DNA of 64,000 nt from an uncultured Agathobacter sp. (GTDB lineage Bacteria > Bacillota > Clostridia > Lachnospirales > Lachnospiraceae): contig CAKRDT010000007.1 of the NCBI GenBank assembly GCA_934316545.1, forward strand, positions 6,222-70,221, in the 5' to 3' direction. The translations under genes and the position numbers were made by a program. The notes beneath the pieces were generated by a model. That model was not told the origin of the DNA. It saw only the letters and a list, made by a program, of their open reading frames with translations, and searched no databases. Positions 44,823-53,485 of this stretch are shown here, piece by piece. Each line of letters opens with the position of its first letter. The first letter of the stretch is position 1.

Positions 44823-47800
44823 ATGATATCGAAGTATAGTGTCCGGCGACCGTACACCGTGTTAGTCGGCGTCATACTGGTGATCGTGCTCGGCGTTGTT
44901 TCTTTGATGAAGATGACAACGGATCTGTTGCCGGACATGAGTTTTCAGTATGCGCTCGTTGTTACGACGGATATGGGAGCGAGTCCGGAGAAGGTGGAAA
45001 GTGAGGTGACCGCGCCGATCGAAGCGGCGATGGCGACCACGTCGAATATTAAGAATATCAGTTCCATCTCGTACAACAGTTACTCGATCGTAACGCTCGA
45101 GTATGAGCAGAATGCAAATATGGATTCGGTTGTGATCGAAATCCAGCAGAGCCTGGATCAGATCTCCGGTCAGTGGAGTGATTCGGTCGGAACACCGATG
45201 ATCATGAAGATCAATCCGGATATGCTTCCGGTTGTCGCGGCAGCTGTGGATGTGGACGGAATGAGCGCTTCGGAAATTTCGGATTATGTGGAAAACGATC
45301 TGGTGCCGAGTCTCGAGAGTCTTGAGGGTGTGGCATCGGTTTCAACGACCGGACAGCTCGATGAGAGCATCCAGGTGACAATGAATCAGGATAAGATCGA
45401 TGCGCTCAACAGGAAGATCAAGAAAAGCATTGATAAGCAGTTTACCGACGCGCAGAAGAAGATTGATGATTCGAGTGCCAAGGTGGAGAGCGGAAAACAG
45501 TCGATGACGTCCGGACAGGATCAGCTTTCCGATGCACTCAATAAGACCATGGAGAAACGCGATGAGCTGTATAAGACGGAGGAAGACCTGCAGAAGCAGC
45601 TGAAGGATCTCAAGAAACAGCAGAAGTCTCTGACCCAGATCCAGGAAGGCATAAACACGGTGATGACTTCGGATGGCTATACGAGCATTACAACTGTGCT
45701 CAAAGACAATCCGGATGCAGCGCAGCTTCCGGAGATGCAGCAGAAGATCAAGGCGTTCAATAAGGCAGTCAAGAAGCAGTTTGCCGGCCTTAGTGCGCTT
45801 GGCATTACGGTCAATACATATGAGGATCTGCCGACAGCAGCAGCTACCGTATCGGCGACATTGACCAAGGTAAACACTGGAATCAAGACGATTGACAGTG
45901 CACTCGAGAAAGTGCAGGAGGGTAAAGTGTCACTCTCTACAGCGATGGATACCTTAAATGCCAATGCAGCACTTGCAGCACTGCAGATGAGCGCAAGTTC
46001 CGCTGAATTGTCGAATGCGGCATCTTCTCTCGAAACCGCACAGAGTAATCTGGATGATGCGAAGGAGAAAGCATACGATTCGGCAGACCTGAACAGTATT
46101 CTGACGAAAGACACATTATCGAACTTATTTACCGCACAGAACTTTGACATGCCGGCAGGCTACGCGATGGACGGAGATACGAAGTATCTTGTCCGTGTCG
46201 GCGAGGCTGTCAAGAGTGAGGATGATTTAAAGGATCTTGTTCTGATGGATCTGAATATGGATGGAATCGATCCGATCTGCCTGAGCGATGTGGCAGATGT
46301 CGAGATGACGGACAATTCCGATGCGACCTACGCAGTGGTCAACGGAAACCCGGCCGTCACACTTTCCATCGAGAAGCAGACCGGATATTCGACCGGAGAG
46401 GTTACGGATCGCATTTTAAATAAATTCGATCAGCTTGAGAAGGCGGACAGCAATCTGAACCTGACGGTACTGATGAATCAGGGTGTCTACATTGATATGA
46501 TCGTAAAAAGCGTAATGCAGAATATGATCTGGGGTGCCATCCTTGCAATCATCGTACTACTCCTGTTCTTAAAGGATATCAAGCCTACGATTGTGATTGC
46601 ATGTGCGATTCCGCTTTCTGTAGTGACTGCGGTTGTGCTCATGTACTTTACGGGAATTTCGATGAATATTATTTCGATGTCGGGACTTCTTCTCGGAATC
46701 GGAATGCTCGTGGATAACTCGATCGTTGTCATCGAGAATATTTACCGCCTGCGCCACGAGGGTTACTCGATCAAGAAAGCAGCGGTACAGGGCGCAAGCC
46801 AGGTAACCGGTGCGATTATCGCATCCACTCTGACAACCGTCAGTGTATACGCGCCGATCATTTTTACGGAAGGAATTACAAGACAGCTCTTTGTCGATCT
46901 GGCTTTGACCATCGCCTATACACTGATCGCCAGCCTTGTCGTTGCACTTACTTTTGTGCCTGCCATGGCATCGGTAACATTGAAAAAGACCAAAGAGATT
47001 CGTCATCCTTGGTTCGATGCAATGAAGGATGCATACGGACGGTTCCTCGCAGACTGTCTGCGTTTTAAACCGATCGTCTTTATCGTGGCGGTTGTGCTTC
47101 TTGCGGGAAGTGCGGTGCTCAGCCTCTCGAAGGGAATGAATTTCATGGATATGGATATGGAGACAAACCAGATCTCCGTATCGATCGCCGCAAAGGAAGG
47201 CGAGAACTTAACATTTGATGAGTTAAAGGATGCTTCCAACGAAGTGATCGATAAGATTTCCGATATCAAGGGCATCGACACGATCGGAGCCAGCATCGGC
47301 GGCAACTCCACGATGAATCTTATGGGTGGCGAAAGTGATAAAGTAACGATGTATGTGTTGCTCGATGAAGATTCGGATGTCAGCAACGATGAAGTCTCCA
47401 AGGAGATCCTGGACCGCACGAAAGATATGGACTGCGATGTCACATGCGACTCGTCCTCGATGGATTACTCCGCCTTTTTCGGCGAGGGTATCTCGGTCCG
47501 CATCAAGGGCAGCGATATTGATATCCTGCAGAAACTGGCCAAGGAAATCGCTTCCGTTATGGAAGACACCAAGGGTACCATGGATGTGGACGATGGACTC
47601 GATGATGCAACGCCGCAGCTTACTATCACGGTCAATAAGGAAAAAGCCGCAAAATACGGCTACACGGTTGCACAGGTTTATCAGCTTGTAGCGGCAAAGA
47701 TGGCGGACAGCAAGAGTGTGACGACCATCTCAACCGATATCAAGGATTACGAGGTCTACTTACAGACCGAGGATCAGGAAGATACCACACTTGATGATAT

Positions 47801-48581
47801 TAAGAATCTGACTTTTACGTACACGAACAAGAATGGTAAAGAGAAAGAGATTCCGCTTACCAGGATCGCAACGATGAAGAATACCACAACGCTCAGCACG
47901 ATCAGCCGAGATGCACAGTCCCGTTATCTGACTGTATCCTGCAACGTGGATGAGGAGCACAATGTAACGCTTATCGGTAATGCATTACAGAAGAAAATCG
48001 ACAAGCTCGACATCCCGGACGGATATTCGGTCGAGATGACCGGTGAGGATGAGACGATCAGCGACTCTATGAGCCAGCTTGTTCTCATGCTTGTGCTTGC
48101 GGTAATCTTTATCTACCTGATCATGGTCGTACAGTTCCAGTCATTGGTATCGCCGTTTATCATTATGTTCTCGATTCCGCTTGCGTTCACCGGTGGATTT
48201 ATCGCACTGTTTATCAGCGGACAGGAAGTCAATGTTACTTCCATGCTCGGATTTATCATGCTTGCCGGACTGATCGTAAATAATGGTATCGTGCTCATTG
48301 ACTACATCAATCAGGCGAGACATGAGGGAACATCCAAGAAATCGGCAATCATTGAAGCTGGCAAGACGAGACTGCGCCCGATCCTGATGACAGCCCTTAC
48401 CACGATCCTTGCGATGTCAACTTCCGCAATCGGAATCGGCGAAGGTTCCGAGATGATGCGCCCGATGGCGATCACGATCATCGGAGGGCTTGTATATGGT
48501 ACACTTCTGACGCTGGTGGTCATTCCGTGTATTTACGATGCATTCAACCGTGAGAAGGATATGACGGAGGAAGAGCTTTAA
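44823..48581 (+). CDS. RND-family transporter with long coiled-coil insertion
   Basis: 1252 residues, about 200 more than AcrB-type pumps. The first helix (MISKYSVRRPYTVLVGVILV) and start of the porter domain (DLLPDMSFQYALVVTTDMGASPEKVESEV) are typical. Residues ~193-440 are an inserted, mostly helical Lys/Gln/Glu/Ala-rich stretch, probably coiled coil, between porter subdomains. Two blocks of five or six helices follow (~565-740 and ~1085-1240) with MSGLLLGIGMLVDNSIVVIENI and MLGFIMLAGLIVNNGIVLIDYI, carrying the helix-4-type Asp residues. No membrane-fusion or outer-membrane partner lies nearby, as expected in a single-membrane cell. The substrate is unknown; lipid, drug or peptide export are possible. 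Confidence 0.92.
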   Translation: MISKYSVRRPYTVLVGVILVIVLGVVSLMKMTTDLLPDMSFQYALVVTTDMGASPEKVESEVTAPIEAAMATTSNIKNISSISYNSYSIVTLEYEQNANMDSVVIEIQQSLDQISGQWSDSVGTPMIMKINPDMLPVVAAAVDVDGMSASEISDYVENDLVPSLESLEGVASVSTTGQLDESIQVTMNQDKIDALNRKIKKSIDKQFTDAQKKIDDSSAKVESGKQSMTSGQDQLSDALNKTMEKRDELYKTEEDLQKQLKDLKKQQKSLTQIQEGINTVMTSDGYTSITTVLKDNPDAAQLPEMQQKIKAFNKAVKKQFAGLSALGITVNTYEDLPTAAATVSATLTKVNTGIKTIDSALEKVQEGKVSLSTAMDTLNANAALAALQMSASSAELSNAASSLETAQSNLDDAKEKAYDSADLNSILTKDTLSNLFTAQNFDMPAGYAMDGDTKYLVRVGEAVKSEDDLKDLVLMDLNMDGIDPICLSDVADVEMTDNSDATYAVVNGNPAVTLSIEKQTGYSTGEVTDRILNKFDQLEKADSNLNLTVLMNQGVYIDMIVKSVMQNMIWGAILAIIVLLLFLKDIKPTIVIACAIPLSVVTAVVLMYFTGISMNIISMSGLLLGIGMLVDNSIVVIENIYRLRHEGYSIKKAAVQGASQVTGAIIASTLTTVSVYAPIIFTEGITRQLFVDLALTIAYTLIASLVVALTFVPAMASVTLKKTKEIRHPWFDAMKDAYGRFLADCLRFKPIVFIVAVVLLAGSAVLSLSKGMNFMDMDMETNQISVSIAAKEGENLTFDELKDASNEVIDKISDIKGIDTIGASIGGNSTMNLMGGESDKVTMYVLLDEDSDVSNDEVSKEILDRTKDMDCDVTCDSSSMDYSAFFGEGISVRIKGSDIDILQKLAKEIASVMEDTKGTMDVDDGLDDATPQLTITVNKEKAAKYGYTVAQVYQLVAAKMADSKSVTTISTDIKDYEVYLQTEDQEDTTLDDIKNLTFTYTNKNGKEKEIPLTRIATMKNTTTLSTISRDAQSRYLTVSCNVDEEHNVTLIGNALQKKIDKLDIPDGYSVEMTGEDETISDSMSQLVLMLVLAVIFIYLIMVVQFQSLVSPFIIMFSIPLAFTGGFIALFISGQEVNVTSMLGFIMLAGLIVNNGIVLIDYINQARHEGTSKKSAIIEAGKTRLRPILMTALTTILAMSTSAIGIGEGSEMMRPMAITIIGGLVYGTLLTLVVIPCIYDAFNREKDMTEEEL

Positions 48582-48586
48582 AAGGG

Positions 48587-48615
48587 TTGCTTTTCGCATC
48601 TTGTTGTGATAAAGT
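48587..48615 (+). promoter_or_regulatory. Putative promoter of the thiS leader RNA
   Basis: TTGCTT (48587-48592), 17-base spacer, TAAAGT (48610-48615), placed so that transcription would begin just before the 48622 hairpin. Confidence 0.5.
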
Positions 48616-48620
48616 ACAAA

Positions 48621-48710
48621 TGTTCCGAATATTGGAACCATAGAGTGAGACATTGGTCACACGAAGGGGTACACCACCGCGGGTGTAGCTTTTTTCGTGT
48701 GGCCTTTTTT
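48621..48710 (+). ncRNA. Candidate HMP-PP (thiS-motif) riboswitch with terminator-embedded aptamer
   Basis: A small hairpin GTTCC/GGAAC (48622-48638) is followed by a terminator stem GGTCACACGAA/TTCGTGTGGCC (48655-48665, 48694-48704, one G-T pair) and TTTTTT. The terminator loop is not plain but contains a second paired element, TACACC-ACCGC-GGGTGTA. Known biology: the thiS motif of Firmicutes binds the thiamin precursor HMP-PP and has its aptamer embedded in a terminator, upstream of thiS. The position upstream of thiSGHE and the architecture match; I could not check nucleotide-level consensus. No TPP (THI-box) riboswitch is visible. The alternative is a plain terminator for the RND gene or a small RNA. 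Confidence 0.6.
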
Positions 48711-48736
48711 CATGCGCAATTATGGAAGCTTTTAGG

Positions 48737-49066
48737 GCGCGCTCCCTCTGCGGCTTGCTCCTACCCGGCTGGCACCTGAGAGGAGCACGGTTTTAAACAA
48801 AATCATTGAATTTGCGGAATGTTCGATGGGCTCAAGTTTTGTGTCCGAGCATCGCTTCGACTGTGGAGTTCTGAATGTACGACTGACACAGATGTGTTTA
48901 CACAGTCTGTGTTCAGGCGAACGTTCGGAGCGACACTGTCTAAGCTTGAGCGGACAGCAAATCATTGAAAGAGCCCAGCGAAGATTTCTTGCAAATTCCT
49001 GATTTTGGATAACTAGTGTCCTCTCAGGTGCCAGCCGGGTAGGAGCAAGCCGCAGAGGGAGCGCGC
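48737..49066. repeat. 330-bp foldback element with perfect 48-bp terminal inverted repeats
   Basis: 48737-48784 and 49019-49066 are exact reverse complements (both begin GCGCGCTCCCTCTGCGG when read inward). The inner part is also imperfectly palindromic: AAAATCATTGAATTTGC near 48800 corresponds to the reverse of GCAAATTCCTGATTTT near 49000, GGGCTC near 48829 to GAGCCC near 48971, and the centre near 48898 reads GTGTTTACAC. Thus the whole segment could fold into one long hairpin. No transposase frame or target-site duplication is evident; it may be a MITE-like element. It separates the candidate riboswitch from thiS and would be part of the thi leader RNA. Confidence 0.85.
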
Positions 49067-49124
49067 TACAAAGAACGTTCACAATTGCGGGGAATAACAG
49101 AATAACGTAGGAATGGAGGACAAT

Positions 49125-49325
49125 ATGGTACACATCAACGGTAAGGACATTGACGTAGCGGGGCAGACTCTGAAGGCATACCTGGATGCGAGTGATTACG
49201 AGCCGGGCACGTATGTCGTGGAGTGCAACGAGGAGATCGTGCACAAGGAGGATTATGGGAAGCATATGCTTCATGACGGAGACGTTGTAGAAATCGTGCA
49301 GTTTATGGGCGGAGGCGCCTGTTAA
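49125..49325 (+). CDS. thiS: Sulfur carrier protein ThiS
   Basis: 66 residues from ATG 49125, five bases after GGAGG (the ATG at 49113 overlaps that site). The ubiquitin-like pattern is clear: HINGKDIDVAGQTLKAYL, YVVECNEEIVHKEDYG, LHDGDVVEIVQFMGGG. ThiS carries sulfur as a C-terminal Gly-Gly thiocarboxylate to the thiazole synthase ThiG. Here the protein ends GGGAC, two residues beyond the glycines, so C-terminal trimming or a different use of the end is implied. No thiF adenylase gene is in the operon. Confidence 0.9.
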   Translation: MVHINGKDIDVAGQTLKAYLDASDYEPGTYVVECNEEIVHKEDYGKHMLHDGDVVEIVQFMGGGAC

Positions 49326-49380
49326 CGAATAGAGAGAACACCTTAGCATAAGGCGCAGACAGAAAGAGAGGACAAAAGCA

Positions 49381-50151
49381 ATGGCAAAAGACACATTCAC
49401 ATTAGGCGGCAAAGAATTTTCTTCCCGCTTTATTTTAGGATCAGGAAAATATTCCATGGAGTTGATCAAGGCAGCGGTAGAGAATGCAGGCGCACAGATC
49501 ATCACACTTGCAGTCAGAAGAACCAACACAAAGAAAAAAGAGAACATTCTTGATTTCATTCCGGAGGGAGTAACCCTTCTTCCGAATACATCCGGCGCAA
49601 GAGATGCAAAGGAGGCAGTACGGATTGCGCGTATGGCGAGAGAACTCGGATGCGGTGATTTCGTGAAAGTTGAGATCATGAAAGACAGCAAATATCTGCT
49701 TCCGGATAATGTGGAGACGGTCAAAGCGACCGAGATGCTGGCAAACGAGGGATTCGTCGTACTTCCTTATATGTACCCGGATCTGTATACCGCAAGAGAT
49801 TTGGTCAATGCGGGAGCAGCAGCCGTGATGCCGCTCGCTTCCCCGATCGGTTCCAACAAGGGACTGGCAACCAAAGAATTCATCCAGATCCTGATCGATG
49901 AGATCGACCTTCCGGTGATCGTGGATGCCGGAATCGGACGTCCGTCGCAGGCATGTGAGGCGATGGAGATGGGGGCAGCAGCTGTTATGGCCAATACCGC
50001 GATCGCCACAGCCGGTGATGTTCCGGCGATGGCCGGCGCATTTAAGGATGCAATCGAAGCCGGAAGAAGTGCATACCTTGCAGGACTCGGACGTGTGCTT
50101 GAGCGTGGCGCGGCAGCATCGGATCCGCTGACCGGATTTTTAAGGGATTAG
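49381..50151 (+). CDS. thiG: Thiazole synthase ThiG
   Basis: 256 residues, normal length. It condenses deoxyxylulose-5-phosphate, dehydroglycine and ThiS-borne sulfur to the thiazole phosphate of thiamin. The Schiff-base lysine is Lys96 in [58 protein letters not shown] and [11 protein letters not shown] are all family signatures. It follows thiS by 55 bases and precedes thiH by 12 bases, in one operon. Confidence 0.97.
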   Translation: MAKDTFTLGGKEFSSRFILGSGKYSMELIKAAVENAGAQIITLAVRRTNTKKKENILDFIPEGVTLLPNTSGARDAKEAVRIARMARELGCGDFVKVEIMKDSKYLLPDNVETVKATEMLANEGFVVLPYMYPDLYTARDLVNAGAAAVMPLASPIGSNKGLATKEFIQILIDEIDLPVIVDAGIGRPSQACEAMEMGAAAVMANTAIATAGDVPAMAGAFKDAIEAGRSAYLAGLGRVLERGAAASDPLTGFLRD

Positions 50152-50163
50152 AGGTGGACGACA

Positions 50164-51417
50164 ATGGCAGAAAATCAATTTTTTATCGATTCGGATAAAT
50201 TAAGTGAGGCGGCTTTGGAACACAAACATAAACTGGAGACTGATCCGTCGAGCCGCACCAATCACATGGAATATATGGAGGGTATGGAGCAGATTGATTC
50301 CGATATCATGGACAAGGTACTCGCGCAGATGAATTCCTACGATTACGGGAAATACACCGCCAAAGAGGTACAGGCGGCTTTGGAGCATGAGACTTGCACG
50401 GTGGAGGATTTCAAGGCACTTTTGTCGCCGGCGGCTTTACCGTTTCTGGAGCGGATGGCGCAGCGTGCGAAGATCGAGACGAGCAAACATTTTGGCAATA
50501 CGGTTTATCTGTTTACGCCGCTTTATATTGCAAACTACTGTGAGAATTACTGCGTTTACTGCGGATTCAACTGTTACAATGACATTCATAGAAAGAAGTT
50601 GAATTTCGAGGAAATTGAGCATGAGATGAAAGTTATCGCGGATTCCGGTATCGAGGAAATCCTGATGCTGACCGGCGAGAGCCGCGCGCAGAGTGATGTG
50701 AAATATATCGGTGAGGCATGTAAGCTGGCACAGAAATATTTCCGCAATGTCGGATTGGAGATCTATCCGGTCAATAGCGATGAGTACCGCTACCTGCATG
50801 AGTGCGGTGCGGATTATGTTACCGTATTTCAGGAGACCTACGATTCGGATAAATACGAGACGCTGCATCTGATGGGACACAAGCGTGTCTTCCCGTATCG
50901 TTTCGAGGCACAGGAGCGTGCACTTATGGGCGGCATGCGGGGCGTCGGTTTCTCGGCACTGCTCGGCTTGTCGGATTTTCATAAGGATGCATTGGCGTCG
51001 GCACTTCACGTGTACTATCTGCAGAGAAAGTATCCGTATGCAGAGTACTCCCTGTCGTGCCCGAGACTTCGACCGATCATCAACAACGACAAGATCAATC
51101 CTCTTGATGTGCATGAAAAGCAGCTTTGCCAGATTCTGTGTGCATACCGCATTTTCCTGCCGTATGTAGGAATCACGGTATCCTCCAGAGAGCAGAAACA
51201 TTTCCGTGACGGCATTGTCAAGATCGCGGCAACGAAGATATCCGCAGGTGTATCCACGGGTATCGGCGATCACGAGAGCAAGTACACCGGAAAGGAGGAG
51301 AGCGATTCCGGCGATGAGCAGTTCGAGATCTCGGATGGACGAAGCTTCGATCAGATGTATGATGATATGGAGCAGGAAGGGCTGCAGCCGGTGCTCAACG
51401 ATTATGTCTATGTATAA
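50164..51417 (+). CDS. thiH: 2-iminoacetate synthase ThiH (radical SAM)
   Basis: 417 residues. The radical SAM cluster motif is NYCENYCVYCGF with Cys126, Cys130 and Cys133. ILMLTGESRAQSDVKYI, EIYPVNSDEYRYLHECGADYVTVFQETYD and SCPRLRP are typical of ThiH. It splits tyrosine to give dehydroglycine (2-iminoacetate) for ThiG, an oxygen-sensitive route used by anaerobes in place of ThiO. The gene overlaps thiE by eight bases. Confidence 0.96.
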   Translation: MAENQFFIDSDKLSEAALEHKHKLETDPSSRTNHMEYMEGMEQIDSDIMDKVLAQMNSYDYGKYTAKEVQAALEHETCTVEDFKALLSPAALPFLERMAQRAKIETSKHFGNTVYLFTPLYIANYCENYCVYCGFNCYNDIHRKKLNFEEIEHEMKVIADSGIEEILMLTGESRAQSDVKYIGEACKLAQKYFRNVGLEIYPVNSDEYRYLHECGADYVTVFQETYDSDKYETLHLMGHKRVFPYRFEAQERALMGGMRGVGFSALLGLSDFHKDALASALHVYYLQRKYPYAEYSLSCPRLRPIINNDKINPLDVHEKQLCQILCAYRIFLPYVGITVSSREQKHFRDGIVKIAATKISAGVSTGIGDHESKYTGKEESDSGDEQFEISDGRSFDQMYDDMEQEGLQPVLNDYVYV

Positions 51418-51967
51418 AAAAATCTGTGTAACGAACCGTGCGCTCGCTGCGCATCCGTTTGAGGAGCAGATCGCGCGCGTGCTTGATGCCAAGCCGGATA
51501 TGCTGATCCTGCGCGAGAAGGATCTGGGCGAGGCGGAATATGAGAAGCTGGCGGCAGAGGTCAAAACGTTGGGCGAACGCACCGAAACGCAGCTTGTCCT
51601 TCATAGTTATCCAAGTGTTGCAAGGAAACTTGGCATATCGGCGATCCATATGCCGCTCGCAGGATTTACCGCAATGAGCGAGGAAGAAAAGGCGCAATTT
51701 ACCATACGAGGTGCATCGGTACATTCGGTGGAGGATGCGCTTCGCGCCGAGCGGGCGGGCGCAACGTATGTGACAGCAGGACATATCTATGCAACGGACT
51801 GCAAGAAGGGACTGCCGGGCAGAGGACTGGAGTTCCTTAAGGATGTCTGTGCGGCGGTGCAGATTCCGGTCTATGCGATCGGTGGAATCGATGAGACGAA
51901 CGCGGATGCCTGCATCGAGGCAGGCGCGGTCGGCGTGTGCATGATGTCCGGATATATGAAAATTTAA
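51410..51967 (+). CDS. thiE: Thiamine phosphate synthase family protein (ThiE/TenI)
   Basis: 185 residues from ATG 51410, overlapping the thiH end; ATG 51404 in the same frame is an alternative and neither has a strong ribosome site. The TIM-barrel pattern of ThiE/TenI is clear: LILREKDLGEAEYEKLA, QLVLHSY, ISAIHMPLAG, GASVHSVEDALRAERAGATYVTAGHIYATDCKKGLPGRGLEFL and PVYAIGGIDETNADACIEAGAVGV. ThiE joins HMP-PP and thiazole phosphate; TenI relatives aromatise the thiazole. It is shorter than typical ThiE, so a TenI-type tautomerase role is possible. A terminator follows. Confidence 0.85.
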   Translation: MYKKICVTNRALAAHPFEEQIARVLDAKPDMLILREKDLGEAEYEKLAAEVKTLGERTETQLVLHSYPSVARKLGISAIHMPLAGFTAMSEEEKAQFTIRGASVHSVEDALRAERAGATYVTAGHIYATDCKKGLPGRGLEFLKDVCAAVQIPVYAIGGIDETNADACIEAGAVGVCMMSGYMKI

Positions 51968-51983
51968 CAGAATGTAAAGGCAG

Positions 51984-52010
51984 AGAGGATGTGACGATCC
52001 TCTTTGTTTT
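51984..52010 (+). terminator. Terminator of the thi operon
   Basis: AGAGGAT/ATCCTCT (51984-51990, 51997-52003), six-base loop, followed by TTGTTTT. Confidence 0.75.
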
Positions 52011-52179
52011 GTGCAAAATGTACATCGGAACGAAAATCTGTACATGGGAGAGGACTCTGCCGTCTTTCCCATATGCGGGAATATATTATAGATGAATGTG
52101 ATAAGAAAATTCTAGAAAATTAAAACGGCAGGAACGTATGTTTCTCTTGACGCTATACGTAATTGGTGGTTATTGACAA

Positions 52180-52207
52180 CAAGCCGCGAAGTTTTCTTTG
52201 CGGCTTG
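52180..52207 (-). terminator. Hairpin terminator of the Rpn nuclease gene
   Basis: Eight-bp stem CAAGCCGC/GCGGCTTG (52180-52187, 52200-52207). On the - strand TTGTTGTCAAT follows the stem and the nuclease stop is seven bases before it. Confidence 0.65.
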
Positions 52208-52214
52208 AGTGTTA

Positions 52215-53171
52215 TTAAGAATTTGCTGGGAGCTTATACCCGGCTTTTCGCATTTCGGCTTTGAATGTTTCTATAGACAAATTAGCTTTGTCGGCACCGA
52301 CTGACAAAGGAATAATTCCATCTTGTACAAATGAGAAGATGGTTTGTTTTCGCCCTTCCTCAATTAGATCTGATGGTAATGTTAAAACTTTTCCGCCCAT
52401 AATATCATCCATTCCTTTCCGAGCTTCGTTTCCCTTGGGAATTACATGGTCTGCGATTTCTTTGATGAGACATATCATGTCCTTGTAAAGCTCTGACTTT
52501 TTTTCTTTCTCGCAGGTATCTGTGAGCCGTTCGTTTATCTTTCGATAGTCGCCGAGAAGCTGGTTCAACTTCTTTTCATTGGACTTATTGCTTTTTAAAA
52601 AATGTTCATATCGCAAAATGTGATATGGAAGCAATATGAGAAGATTCTTTTCGAACATGGCATTGACCGTGTATTTCTGTGCATGAATGATCGGAACCTG
52701 GTAGGTTACCGTCTGTCCATCAGAAAACTTGACAATCGCCGTATGGTATTCCGGCAGCGAGCGGTGATTGCGGATGTACAATACACATGACTGTGGAAAT
52801 TCGATCTCCCAGATCTCGCCCAAATCGGAGGCGTGTTCCAAGGCAATCGAAATATCATACTCGAACATTCGAATTACCATCTCGGCATCCTTTTCGGATT
52901 GACACTCTAAGTGATAGATATGTCGGTCGATACGGATGATCGAGTCGGTAATGATCTTGCCATACTTTTCGTAGTGCTCATTTCTCAGCTGCTCAAAATC
53001 TTCATCCTCACTGTAGTTTGTGTGAAATACTTCATTGATCAGTGAAATGAGGAGTTGTGGCATTTTCTGTGCGATGGTTCGGAATACATCGTCAAACACG
53101 GTGCTGCGTGCCACATTTTCTTCCTGCGCCGTATTTGGAGACACGGAAGACTTGTCGTTGGTTTGTTTCAT
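52215..53171 (-). CDS. Rpn-family PD-(D/E)XK nuclease / putative transposase
   Basis: 318 residues. FDDVFRTIAQKMPQLLISLINEVF, then TDSIIRIDRHIYHLECQSEKDAEMVIRMFEYD contains the core strand with Asp and the E-x-Q version of the nuclease motif found in this family. YHTAIVKFSDG and VPIIHAQ(KY) follow. Rpn proteins promote RecA-independent recombination or act as abortive defence nucleases; Lachnospiraceae carry many chromosomal copies, usually without inverted repeats. It has its own promoter and terminator and lies alone between thiE and valS. Specific function is unknown. Confidence 0.8.
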   Translation of the reverse strand: MKQTNDKSSVSPNTAQEENVARSTVFDDVFRTIAQKMPQLLISLINEVFHTNYSEDEDFEQLRNEHYEKYGKIITDSIIRIDRHIYHLECQSEKDAEMVIRMFEYDISIALEHASDLGEIWEIEFPQSCVLYIRNHRSLPEYHTAIVKFSDGQTVTYQVPIIHAQKYTVNAMFEKNLLILLPYHILRYEHFLKSNKSNEKKLNQLLGDYRKINERLTDTCEKEKKSELYKDMICLIKEIADHVIPKGNEARKGMDDIMGGKVLTLPSDLIEEGRKQTIFSFVQDGIIPLSVGADKANLSIETFKAEMRKAGYKLPANS

Positions 53172-53190
53172 GCAGTTTCTTCCTTTCTTA

Positions 53191-53218
53191 AGTATATCAT
53201 AACGAGGCTGTTTTACAA
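53191..53218 (-). promoter_or_regulatory. Promoter of the Rpn nuclease gene
   Basis: On the - strand TTGTAA (53218-53213), 16-base spacer, TATACT (53196-53191), about 20 bases before the start codon. Confidence 0.6.
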
Positions 53219-53450
53219 CAAAAACAGTCCGTCAAAATTCAAAATAAACAGTCTGTATTTAATTCTTTAAACTCGGGTATTCGTGCACATGAATTATCGT
53301 GCACCAAATGATTTGCCGAACCGATCTCACATACCGGTTTTCGTTTGCTTGAGTTTGTAGATTTACAATATCGGATTTTGTTATGCGTGTCAATCCGAAT
53401 TGTGGATATGGAAATAAAAACGAGCATATTGCAGAATTCGTATTTGTATC

Positions 53451-53479
53451 TTGACAAATAAACACCACGCAAGTATCAT
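53451..53479 (+). promoter_or_regulatory. Promoter of the valS T-box leader
   Basis: Consensus TTGACA (53451-53456), 17-base spacer, TATCAT (53474-53479). Confidence 0.8.
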
Positions 53480-53485
53480 GATAAA

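Noticed and set aside
48661..48690. T-box-like ACCGCGGGT upstream of thiS
   Set aside because: The invariant GGTGGNACCGCG core is not present (the bases before ACCGCG are GTACACC) and no stem I is seen; the HMP-PP riboswitch explanation fits better.
48582..49124. TPP (THI-box) riboswitch before the thi operon
   Set aside because: A CTGAGA occurs in the foldback repeat but without the other conserved THI-box segments in the right order.
48732..49724. 330-codon open frame on the - strand over thiS/thiG and the foldback element
   Set aside because: It runs antisense through thiS and the start of thiG, which have clear protein motifs, and through the palindrome; it has no ribosome site or recognisable domain.
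50437..51582. 381-codon open frame antisense to thiH
   Set aside because: ThiH motifs on the + strand are unmistakable; the antisense product has no features of a real protein.
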